A stretch of DNA of 64,000 nucleotides from assembly GCF_046267875.1 (NCBI RefSeq), contig NZ_CP176502.1, forward strand, positions 1,488,001 to 1,552,000, read 5' to 3'. This stretch comes from Mannheimia glucosida (GTDB lineage Bacteria; Pseudomonadota; Gammaproteobacteria; Enterobacterales; Pasteurellaceae). Under the pieces are notes generated by a model. The model had not been told where the DNA came from, ran no database searches, and saw nothing but the letters and a program-made list of their open reading frames with translations. The position numbers and the translations under genes are program-made. Below are positions 31,755 through 39,610 of this stretch, piece by piece (the first letter of the stretch is position 1; every line of letters begins with the position of its first letter).

Positions 31755-31808
31755 TGAGTAGCTTTTTATTTCATCGAAATGCGGTGTATGGAACCCATGA
31801 GCTACTTA
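31755..31808. ncRNA. Possible three-way junction next to ssb
   Basis: TGAGTAGCT (31755-31763) pairs with AGCTACTTA (31800-31808), enclosing two small hairpins: ATTTC/GAAAT (31768-31772/31776-31780) and ATGG/CCAT (31788-31791/31795-31798). It lies 15 bases past the ssb stop, so it could be a structured 3' end of the ssb mRNA (minus strand). Confidence 0.35.
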
Positions 31809-31822
31809 AGTCAATACTTTGA

Positions 31823-32338
31823 TTAGAACGGAATATCATCATCAAAATTGTTCATTGCCGGCTCAGGCTGTGGTGCCGGTTTAGATTGCGGTGCAGCACT
31901 TTGGGTTTGGTTGTAACCATAATTGCTGTTGCCTTGATTGTAGCTATTATCCGCAGGAGCAGAATTTCCCCAACCGCCTTGCTGACCGCCCATATCATTA
32001 CCTTGACGGCTGCCGAGCATTTGTAGCACATCGCCTTGAATTTCGGTGGTATAACGATCTTGCCCGTTTTGGTCTTGCCATTTACGGGTTTTTAAACGTC
32101 CTTCTACGTAAACTTGAGAGCCTTTACGTAAATATTGCCCGCATACTTCTGCTTGACGACGGTAGAATACAATACGATGCCACTCGGTTACTTCACGGCG
32201 TTCACCGGTGTTTTTATCCGTCCAACTTTCTGAAGTTGCTACACTAATATTTGCAACCGCTTCGCCATTTGGCATTGTACGCATTTCCGGGTCGTTACCT
32301 AAATTACCGACAATAATTACTTTATTGATACCAGCCAT
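31823..32338 (-). CDS. ssb: Single-stranded DNA-binding protein
   Basis: A 171-residue SSB: OB-fold in residues 1-110 (MAGINKVIIVGNLGNDPEMR, EWHRIVFYRR, GSQVYVEGRLKTRKW), a Gly/Gln/Asn-rich linker, and the acidic tip DDDIPF that recruits partner proteins. It coats ssDNA in replication, repair and recombination. It is divergent from uvrA, as in other gamma-proteobacteria, across a 154-base region with a LexA-like box. Confidence 0.98.
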   Translation of the reverse strand: MAGINKVIIVGNLGNDPEMRTMPNGEAVANISVATSESWTDKNTGERREVTEWHRIVFYRRQAEVCGQYLRKGSQVYVEGRLKTRKWQDQNGQDRYTTEIQGDVLQMLGSRQGNDMGGQQGGWGNSAPADNSYNQGNSNYGYNQTQSAAPQSKPAPQPEPAMNNFDDDIPF

Positions 32339-32416
32339 AAAATCCTCTGTTTGCTAAATTAAACTAAAATTTACCAAGTATTCTACCTGAAAATCCAAAA
32401 GATGAACACCAAAAAA

Positions 32417-32432
32417 CTGATATTTTGTACAG
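32417..32432. promoter_or_regulatory. LexA (SOS) box and uvrA promoter
   Basis: CTGATATTTTGTACAG is one base from the CTG-N10-CAG SOS form in its left half. It overlaps the -35 hexamer TTGTAC (32425-32430), with GATAAT (32449-32454) 18 bases on, so LexA would block uvrA and perhaps ssb. Confidence 0.7.
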
Positions 32433-32492
32433 TTTTATTAAAATATGCGATAATGATCGAAAATTGAGAAAATAGCACTGGACATTAAAAAT

Positions 32493-35321
32493 ATGCAACA
32501 TATCGATATTCGCGGAGCAAGAACGCACAACCTAAAAAATATCAATTTAACTTTGCCGAGAGATAAATTCATTGTAATTACCGGTCTTTCCGGCTCGGGC
32601 AAATCGTCTCTTGCATTTGATACGCTTTATGCGGAAGGGCAACGCCGTTATGTGGAATCGCTTTCTGCATACGCCCGCCAATTTCTCTCCTTAATGGAAA
32701 AGCCTGATGTGGATCATATTGAAGGGCTTTCCCCTGCGATTTCGATTGAGCAAAAATCAACCTCTCACAACCCACGTTCGACCGTAGGAACGGTAACCGA
32801 AATTCACGACTATTTACGTCTATTGTTTGCTCGAGTGGGGGAGCCTCGTTGCCCTGATCACGATGTGCCATTGGCTGCTCAAACCATTTCTCAGATGGTA
32901 GATAGAGTATTGGAAGAACCGGAAGGCAAGCGATTAATGTTGCTAGCCCCCGTGGTGAAAGAGCGTAAAGGCGAACACGTAAAATTATTGGAAAATTTGA
33001 CCGCTAGTGGCTATCTGCGGGCTAGAATTGACGGCGAAATTTGCGATTTATCCGACCCGCCGGCATTAGAATTACAGAAAAAACACACCATTGAAGTGGT
33101 GGTGGATCGCTTTAAAGTAAGAGCTGATCTTGCCACCCGTTTGGCGGAATCTTTTGAAACAGCGTTAGATTTATCCGGCTCTACCGCAATTATTGCAGAT
33201 ATGGACGACCCGAATGCCGAAGAAATTGTGTTTTCGTCCAGCTTTGCTTGTCCGCATTGTGGTTACTCTTTACACGAATTAGAACCACGCCTTTTCTCGT
33301 TTAATAACCCTGCCGGGGCTTGCCCGACTTGCGATGGTTTGGGCGTTGAGCAGTTTTTTGATGCCAAAAAAGTGGTACAAAATGAAGAGGTTTCATTAGC
33401 TGCAGGGGCGATCAAAGGCTGGGATCGCCGCAGTTTCTACTATTTTGGTTTATTGAAAGCCGTTGCCGAGCACTATGGCTTTGATTTAGAAACGCCATTT
33501 GGGCAGCTACCGAAAAAATACCAAAACATTATTTTAAATGGCACTAAAGAAGAGATTGAATTTGTTTATGTCAATGACCGAGGCGATAAGGTTAAACGTA
33601 AACACGCCTTTGAGGGGGTGTTGAATAATATGGCTCGCCGCTATAAAGAAACCGAATCAAACTCGGTGCGTGAAGAGTTGGCGAAGTATATTAATAATCG
33701 TCCTTGTATGGATTGCGAAGGCTCACGGTTACGCCGTGAAGCCCGTTATGTATTCTTAGATAAAACCAATTTGCCGATGGTTTCTGAAAAAAGCATTGGT
33801 GAGGCATTAACCTTTTTTGAAGAGCTGAAATTAGCTGGTCAGAAAGAAAAAATTGCTGAGAAAATCCTCAAAGAAATTCGTGAACGGCTACAGTTTTTAG
33901 TGAATGTCGGCTTGAATTATCTTTCGCTTTCTCGTTCGGCAGAAACCCTCTCAGGGGGCGAGGCTCAGCGGATTCGCCTTGCCAGCCAAATTGGTGCGGG
34001 CTTGGTAGGTGTAATGTATGTGCTAGATGAGCCTTCCATCGGCTTGCACCAACGAGACAATGAACGCCTATTGAATACTTTGGTGCATTTACGCAATTTA
34101 GGCAATACCGTGATTGTGGTTGAACACGATGAAGATGCGATCCGAGCCGCAGATCATATCGTGGATATCGGCCCGGGTGCCGGTGTACACGGCGGGCAAG
34201 TTATTGCACAAGGTACGGCAGCTGAAATTATGCAAATTGAGGAATCCATTACCGGACAATTCCTCTCAGGCAAACAAAAAATTGAGATTCCGGCTCAACG
34301 TGTGCCTTATGATCCAACTAAATTGCTCACCTTATCGGGAGCAAGCGGTAATAACTTGAAAAAAGTGAAATTAGAGATTCCGGTTGGTTTATTTACTTGT
34401 ATCACGGGTGTATCAGGTTCGGGCAAATCAACTTTAGTTAATGACACACTATTCCCTCTGGCACAGAATGCGTTAAACCGAGCGGAAAACAGTGATGTTG
34501 CCCCTTATGAAACGATTGACGGCTTATCCCATTTTGACAAAGTAATCGATATTGATCAAAGCCCGATTGGGCGAACTCCTCGCTCAAATCCGGCAACTTA
34601 CACCGGATTATTTACGCCAATCCGTGAACTTTTTGCCGGCACGCAAGAAGCCCGAGCCAGAGGGTATAACGTAGGGCGGTTTAGCTTTAATGTACGGGGC
34701 GGACGTTGCGAAGCCTGCCAAGGTGACGGTGTGATTAAAGTTGAAATGCACTTCTTGCCTGATGTGTATGTGCCTTGCGACCACTGCAAAGGCAAACGCT
34801 ATAACCGTGAAACCTTGGAAATTCGCTATAAAGGTAAAACTATTCACCAAGTGTTAGAGATGACAGTGGAAGAGGCGAGAGAATTTTTTGCCCCTGTACC
34901 GATGATTGCACGCAAGCTACAAACCTTGATGGACGTAGGGTTATCTTATATCCGTTTAGGGCAATCTTCCACCACGCTTTCAGGCGGTGAAGCCCAACGG
35001 GTGAAATTGGCTACCGAGCTTTCCAAACGAGATACCGGCAAAACGCTCTATATTTTAGATGAACCGACTACCGGCTTGCACTTTGCTGATATTAAACAGT
35101 TACTCGGCGTGCTACATCGCCTGCGTGATCAAGGCAATACGATTGTGGTGATCGAACATAATTTAGATGTGATTAAAACCGCAGACTGGATTGTCGATCT
35201 CGGACCTGAAGGCGGGAGCGGTGGCGGTGAAATTATTGCCACCGGCACACCGGAACAAGTGGCAAAAGACAAACGCTCCCATACCGCACGCTTCTTAAAA
35301 GAGATTTTGGCTAAGGGCTAA
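32493..35321 (+). CDS. uvrA: Excinuclease ABC subunit A
   Basis: A 942-residue UvrA, full length for the family. It damage-scans DNA with UvrB in nucleotide excision repair. Two ABC modules are seen: Walker A GLSGSGKSS near residue 31 and GVSGSGKST near 640, each with an LSGGEAQR signature, and two zinc-finger regions (CPHCGYSL...CPTCDG and CEACQGDG...CDHCKG). It is preceded by a LexA-like box and followed by an uptake-sequence terminator. Confidence 0.98.
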   Translation: MQHIDIRGARTHNLKNINLTLPRDKFIVITGLSGSGKSSLAFDTLYAEGQRRYVESLSAYARQFLSLMEKPDVDHIEGLSPAISIEQKSTSHNPRSTVGTVTEIHDYLRLLFARVGEPRCPDHDVPLAAQTISQMVDRVLEEPEGKRLMLLAPVVKERKGEHVKLLENLTASGYLRARIDGEICDLSDPPALELQKKHTIEVVVDRFKVRADLATRLAESFETALDLSGSTAIIADMDDPNAEEIVFSSSFACPHCGYSLHELEPRLFSFNNPAGACPTCDGLGVEQFFDAKKVVQNEEVSLAAGAIKGWDRRSFYYFGLLKAVAEHYGFDLETPFGQLPKKYQNIILNGTKEEIEFVYVNDRGDKVKRKHAFEGVLNNMARRYKETESNSVREELAKYINNRPCMDCEGSRLRREARYVFLDKTNLPMVSEKSIGEALTFFEELKLAGQKEKIAEKILKEIRERLQFLVNVGLNYLSLSRSAETLSGGEAQRIRLASQIGAGLVGVMYVLDEPSIGLHQRDNERLLNTLVHLRNLGNTVIVVEHDEDAIRAADHIVDIGPGAGVHGGQVIAQGTAAEIMQIEESITGQFLSGKQKIEIPAQRVPYDPTKLLTLSGASGNNLKKVKLEIPVGLFTCITGVSGSGKSTLVNDTLFPLAQNALNRAENSDVAPYETIDGLSHFDKVIDIDQSPIGRTPRSNPATYTGLFTPIRELFAGTQEARARGYNVGRFSFNVRGGRCEACQGDGVIKVEMHFLPDVYVPCDHCKGKRYNRETLEIRYKGKTIHQVLEMTVEEAREFFAPVPMIARKLQTLMDVGLSYIRLGQSSTTLSGGEAQRVKLATELSKRDTGKTLYILDEPTTGLHFADIKQLLGVLHRLRDQGNTIVVIEHNLDVIKTADWIVDLGPEGGSGGGEIIATGTPEQVAKDKRSHTARFLKEILAKG

Positions 35322-35329
35322 TGTTCAAC

Positions 35330-35394
35330 ACAAGCGGTCATATTTTCGGAAAGTTTTGCAATTTGCAAAAAAGTTGGAAAATATGACCGCTTGT
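35330..35394. terminator. Inverted uptake-sequence pair, terminator
   Basis: ACAAGCGGTCATATTTTC (35330-35347) and its exact inverse (35377-35394) form an 18-bp stem followed by TTTTAT. It lies between convergent uvrA and the SulP gene and carries the uptake word on both arms. Confidence 0.8.
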
Positions 35395-35414
35395 TTTATA
35401 TCCAGAGCTTATTC

Positions 35415-37148
35415 CTAGTTAGCCTGTCTGATTTTGTCGAAGGCAGATTCAAGATCGCTGCTGAATTGAATTTGCTGGATTTCGGTTACGGTTTTTTGTG
35501 AGCGGACTAGCATTCTCATCGGTTGAAATTGTACATTACAGAGATGAAGTTGCTGATGTGGCAACATATGTTGTACAAAACAGGTGAGGGCGTGAATGCC
35601 ACCGGCGTCTAATACTGTAACGGCATCGCATTGCAGCACAATATGTTTAATTTGGTGATCGGTATGTACGGTTTTATTGTGTAAATCGGCAAAGAGGTTA
35701 TCGGCAGCAGCAAAAAATAACGGGCCACTGATCCGATAAACCAATACATTATCCAAATCGGTTGGGTGAGCCATTTCAAAGGATTTCGTCATTTCTGCAA
35801 TAGTACGGATAAATAGCAGGCTCGCCAGTAACACCCCTACTGTAATGGCAATTACCATATCAAATAATACCGTGAGGGTAATGCAAGTCAGTAAAACCGC
35901 AATTTCATTTTTACCTGAACGGCGGGTAAGTTGAATGATTTGTGGAATATCTGCCATATTCCAAGCTACTACCAATAATAGTGCAGCCATTGAGGAAAGT
36001 GGCAAATAGGAAAGTGCTTTAGCCAAAAAGAGTAGGGCAAATAAAACCAACAAGGCGTGAACCACACTGGAAATGGGGGAAACTGCTCCGGAACGAACAT
36101 TGGCAGCCGATCTCGCAATCGCTGCTGTTGCGGTAATTCCTCCTAAAAATGGTGATGCAATATTACCTAAGCCCTGGGCTAATAGTTCGTTGTTAGAGTG
36201 GTGCTTGGTATCGGTCATATTATCGCACACTACCGCACACAGTAACGATTCGATTGCCCCCAGCATTGCCATTGAAAAGGCAGCCGGTAATAAGGCTTGA
36301 ATAGTGGTTAAGTTCCAATCTATCCGATTTCCTTCCGCATTCGGAAGATTCCAAGGTAACACAAATTCAGGTAATACGCTTGGAATACCATACCCTGTGG
36401 AGCCATCAGAGAGTGTGTAGTGAAATGCTGAGCCGATGGTAGCAACGTTTTGTCCGAAATGAATCAGCAATAATGATAACAGCGTGCCGATAAAGACAGC
36501 GGGTAAATGCCCGGGAATGGGTAGTCGTAGCTTATGCCAACGGGTTAAAACCAACAATGTTACGATACCCACTAAGGTGTCTGCCCAACTTATAGTAGGC
36601 AGTGCTGAGAAAATAGCTTCTAGCTTGCCAAGATAGTGTTCGGGCATTTTTTCAATGCTTAAACCCAGAAAATCTTTGATTTGCAAGGTGGCAATCACGA
36701 TGCCGATACCACAGGTAAAACCCAGTGTGACAGGTAGTGGAATATACTCAATTAACCGTCCTAATCGGAGTAACGCCATCAATACTAAGATTACCCCGGA
36801 CAGCATTGTTGCCATTAGTAATCCGCTTAATCCAAACTGCTGCGTGACGGGGTATAGAATCACCACAAAAGCGGCTGTCGGACCTGAAATGTTAAATCGT
36901 GAACCACCTGTAAGGGCTATCACAATTCCGGCAACAATCGCCGTATATAAACCGTGTTGTGGCGGCACACCGCTGGCAATCGCCAATGCCATAGATAGCG
37001 GAATAGCGATAACCCCAACTGTTAAGCCTGAAATGATATCCCTGATTAAATGTTGTTTGCCATAACCTGCATTAAGTGCATCTTTTAATGCACTAAAAGG
37101 TTTGACCGCAAGGAAAGCATTTTTAGTTAAAAACCATTTATTTAACAT
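35415..37148 (-). CDS. SulP-family anion transporter with STAS domain
   Basis: A 577-residue inner-membrane SulP/SLC26-like permease. Residues ~25-430 hold about a dozen hydrophobic segments, with the SulP start GLTVGVIAIPLSMALAIASG and the GGSRFNISGPTAAFVVILYP region. A C-terminal STAS domain (~450-565) carries HIVLQCDAVTVLDAGGIHAL. Substrate could be sulfate, bicarbonate or dicarboxylate; it cannot be read from sequence. It runs alone, convergent with uvrA. Confidence 0.92.
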   Translation of the reverse strand: MLNKWFLTKNAFLAVKPFSALKDALNAGYGKQHLIRDIISGLTVGVIAIPLSMALAIASGVPPQHGLYTAIVAGIVIALTGGSRFNISGPTAAFVVILYPVTQQFGLSGLLMATMLSGVILVLMALLRLGRLIEYIPLPVTLGFTCGIGIVIATLQIKDFLGLSIEKMPEHYLGKLEAIFSALPTISWADTLVGIVTLLVLTRWHKLRLPIPGHLPAVFIGTLLSLLLIHFGQNVATIGSAFHYTLSDGSTGYGIPSVLPEFVLPWNLPNAEGNRIDWNLTTIQALLPAAFSMAMLGAIESLLCAVVCDNMTDTKHHSNNELLAQGLGNIASPFLGGITATAAIARSAANVRSGAVSPISSVVHALLVLFALLFLAKALSYLPLSSMAALLLVVAWNMADIPQIIQLTRRSGKNEIAVLLTCITLTVLFDMVIAITVGVLLASLLFIRTIAEMTKSFEMAHPTDLDNVLVYRISGPLFFAAADNLFADLHNKTVHTDHQIKHIVLQCDAVTVLDAGGIHALTCFVQHMLPHQQLHLCNVQFQPMRMLVRSQKTVTEIQQIQFSSDLESAFDKIRQAN

Positions 37149-37338
37149 AGTGTGTTTGAGAGAAGAGAATGTTTCACTTATTTTACTGCAATGAATAAAA
37201 TTAAATTTGAGCTAACGCAATAAAAAGCAGGAAAGAGCAAATATATTAAGACAAGCGGTTGTTTTAGGCGAAAAATTTGCAAATGCAAATAATTAGCTGA
37301 TTTTATCTTTAAAATAGCGTAAAATGCCGCTTTAATTT

Positions 37339-37356
37339 GTACTACTATAGTAGTGC
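37339..37356. promoter_or_regulatory. TrpR-operator-like palindrome
   Basis: GTACTACTATAGTAGTGC has a perfect ACTACTATAGTAGT core and resembles the TrpR operator (GTACTAG-N4-CTAGTAC), especially the aroH form. It stands 33 bases before the ABC permease gene. A TATAAT at 37378-37383 lies just seven bases before the ATG, so the start point is not clear. Confidence 0.45.
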
Positions 37357-37389
37357 ATTTGTTGTGATTTCATTGACTATAATAAACAA

Positions 37390-38322
37390 ATGGACAGTCT
37401 TATTCATTTTTTGAGTGCCTTTTTAACTAATATCACTTGGATTGGGGCGTTAGAGCTGGGCTTAATTTATGCCCTTGTTGCCCTTGGGGTATTAATTTCT
37501 TATAAAATTCTGGATTTTCCGGATCTGACCGCAGACGGTAGTTTCCCACTAGGCGGAGCGGTGTGTGTGATCGGCATTTTAAACCAAGTCGATCCTTGGT
37601 TGGCAACCTTATACGGCACGCTTGCCGGAGCGGTAGCCGGTATGGTTACTGCAAGTTTGCATATCGGCTTTAAAATCGAGAAATTGCTTGCCAGTATTTT
37701 AATGATGATCGCACTCTATTCGATTAATCTACGCATTATGGGAATGCCGAATATTGCGATTTTAGGCGAAACCACGATTTACGATGTAATGCCGATTGAA
37801 AGCGATCTACAGTTAGCCTTAGTACGATTAGTGATGGCATTGCTGGTTGTTATTATCGTAAAAGGTTTGTTTGACCTCTTTTTTGCGACCGAAATCGGTT
37901 TGGCGGTTCGGGCAACCGGCACCAATAGCCGAATGGCGAAAGCACAAGGCATTGCAATTAATAAAATGACGATTTTAGGGATGGCAATTTCCAATGCGTT
38001 AATTGCGTTAGGTGGTGCTTTGTATGTGCAAAGTAATGGTGGTGTCGATATTTCGATTGGAGTAGGAACTATCGTGATTGGCTTGGCGGCGGTGATTATC
38101 GGTGAGGCGATTTTTTCGGTAAAACGGATTATTTGGCTTACCTTTGCAGTGATTATCGGTTCGATTCTTTACCGTTACTTCATCGCACTGGCATTAAATA
38201 ACGAAACCTTAAACGGCATTGGCTTTGGACCACAGGATCTCAATTTAATTACGGCGTTATTGGTGGTGATTGTATTAGCGGTTCCTCGAATTAAACACAA
38301 ATTGCTCGGTAAGCGAGGTTAA
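37390..38322 (+). CDS. ABC transporter permease, tryptophan/tyrosine-type
   Basis: A 310-residue permease of the branched-chain-like (BPD_transp_2) fold with about eight membrane segments (for example LELGLIYALVALGVLISYKI and LLVVIVLAVPRI at the end). It carries FPDLTADGSFPLGGAV, typical of the family annotated as tryptophan/tyrosine ABC permeases. It is coupled to the ATPase gene two bases downstream. No binding-protein gene adjoins. The substrate assignment rests on family resemblance and the operator-like palindrome. Confidence 0.85.
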   Translation: MDSLIHFLSAFLTNITWIGALELGLIYALVALGVLISYKILDFPDLTADGSFPLGGAVCVIGILNQVDPWLATLYGTLAGAVAGMVTASLHIGFKIEKLLASILMMIALYSINLRIMGMPNIAILGETTIYDVMPIESDLQLALVRLVMALLVVIIVKGLFDLFFATEIGLAVRATGTNSRMAKAQGIAINKMTILGMAISNALIALGGALYVQSNGGVDISIGVGTIVIGLAAVIIGEAIFSVKRIIWLTFAVIIGSILYRYFIALALNNETLNGIGFGPQDLNLITALLVVIVLAVPRIKHKLLGKRG

Positions 38323-38323
38323 T

Positions 38324-39121
38324 ATGATTGAACTCAATAACTTATTTATTACTTTCAACAAAGGGACTGCGATTGAAAACCCTGTGCTGAGAGGCTTATC
38401 ACTAAAAGTTGAGCAAGGCGAATTTGTGTCCGTAATTGGCAGTAATGGGGCGGGTAAATCGACAATGCTCAATGCAATTAGCGGCGATTGTTTGGTTGAT
38501 AGTGGCGATATTATTATTCAAGGCAATAAAGTCAATAACACTACAACCTGGCAGCGAGCAAATCAAGTCGCCCGAGTGTTTCAAGATCCGATGGCAGGCA
38601 CCTGTGAAAGTTTAACGATTGAAGAAAATATGGCGTTAGCTTATCAGCGTGGTGGTAAGCGAGGTTTAGGTTTTGCGATTAAACGCCAAATGCGAGAGTT
38701 ATTCAAAGAAAAACTATCTCTTTTGGGATTAGGCTTAGAAAACCGTTTAACCGACCAAATGGGGCGGTTATCAGGTGGACAACGCCAAGCCGTTAGTCTT
38801 TTAATGGCATCGCTTAAGCCTTCTAACATTTTATTGCTTGATGAACACACAGCAGCGCTTGATCCGAAAACCACCGATTTTGTGATGGAGCTGACGAACA
38901 AAATTGTTCGAGAGCAAAAATTGACTACGTTAATGGTAACGCACTCAATGCGACAAGCCTTAGATTATGGAGATAGAACGGTAATGCTCCATCAAGGGCA
39001 AGTGGCGTTTGATGTTTCGGGCGAGCAACGGCAAAAAATGGACGTGCCGGATCTGTTACAACTGTTCCAACAAAGTCGCCACGAGCAGTTGAGTGACGAT
39101 GGATTATTACTCGGCAATTAA
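38324..39121 (+). CDS. ABC transporter ATP-binding protein, partner of the permease
   Basis: A 265-residue ATPase: Walker A GSNGAGKST (~residues 39-47), Q-loop VFQDPMAG, signature LSGGQRQAVSL, Walker B LLLDEHTAALDP. The DEH instead of DEP after the Walker B aspartate is usual in this transporter family. It follows the permease by two bases and completes the membrane/energising part of an importer. Confidence 0.92.
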   Translation: MIELNNLFITFNKGTAIENPVLRGLSLKVEQGEFVSVIGSNGAGKSTMLNAISGDCLVDSGDIIIQGNKVNNTTTWQRANQVARVFQDPMAGTCESLTIEENMALAYQRGGKRGLGFAIKRQMRELFKEKLSLLGLGLENRLTDQMGRLSGGQRQAVSLLMASLKPSNILLLDEHTAALDPKTTDFVMELTNKIVREQKLTTLMVTHSMRQALDYGDRTVMLHQGQVAFDVSGEQRQKMDVPDLLQLFQQSRHEQLSDDGLLLGN

Positions 39122-39207
39122 TTTTGCGATCTGCATCGAAAAAATGAACTTCTCCTTTTGTATTTGGCTTTCAGATTTTAAATAATAAGCCCAAAAGGAT
39201 GTATTCA

Positions 39208-39429
39208 ATGTTAAGTATTTTCAAAACTCCGGTAGAGAAAGAAACGCTAGACGATTGGGCTAAAATTTCGGTAGATGTAGCGAAAGTTGCGATTTTGGCA
39301 ATTCCTGTTATACTTTTTGGCAAAGAGCCAACGCTGATTAAATTGACTAACTCAGCATTATTAGTATTGAGTATTTATGTTTTTTTGACACTTGGGCGAA
39401 AATTGCGGCAGCTAAAGGAGGTGTTGTGA
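39208..39429 (+). CDS. Small membrane protein, chromosomal copy of the ICE module, first gene
   Basis: A 73-residue protein (MLSIFKTPVEKETLDDWAKI) with a hydrophobic centre (VAKVAILAIPVILF, then a second segment with LLVLSIYVFLTLG). Start at 39208 fits AAAAGGA at 39191-39197 better than ATG 39199. It is a paralogue of the ICE protein at 24797-25039, sharing FKxP, TLxxW, VxKVAxxAIP and GRxxRQ. The stop overlaps the next ATG (ATGA). Function unknown. Confidence 0.65.
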   Translation: MLSIFKTPVEKETLDDWAKISVDVAKVAILAIPVILFGKEPTLIKLTNSALLVLSIYVFLTLGRKLRQLKEVL

Positions 39430-39542
39430 TGGAACTAGGTTGGAATTTAACTCTAGGTTTGCTAATTTTAAACGTTTTTGCGTTTGGTTGGCTTTATATT
39501 ATTAATCGGATTTCTAAAGAACAATTATCTAAAAACCAATAA
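39429..39542 (+). CDS. Small membrane protein, chromosomal copy of the ICE module, second gene
   Basis: An open frame of 37 codons plus stop (MELGWNLTLGLLILNVFAFG, ending KEQLSKNQ) with AAAGGAGG just upstream of ATG 39429. One hydrophobic helix and a polar tail. Same length, order and overlap as the ICE gene at 25030-25143. The two occurrences support both being real genes. Confidence 0.6.
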   Translation: MELGWNLTLGLLILNVFAFGWLYIINRISKEQLSKNQ

Positions 39543-39554
39543 TTTTTACTTTTC

Positions 39555-39600
39555 ACAAGCGGTTGTTTTTGCAAAATATTTTGCAAATTCGACCGCTTGC
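39555..39600. terminator. Uptake-sequence inverted pair
   Basis: ACAAGCGGT (39555-39563) faces GACCGCTTG (39591-39599), with TTGCAAAA/TTTTGCAA-like bases between. It closes the small-membrane unit ahead of yoaA; terminator action is inferred. Confidence 0.6.
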
Positions 39601-39610
39601 CTGTTTTTAA

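Noticed and set aside
36655..37065. 136-codon frame antisense to the SulP gene
   Set aside because: It is opposite a well-supported transporter gene, with no binding site and a composition explained by the complementary strand.
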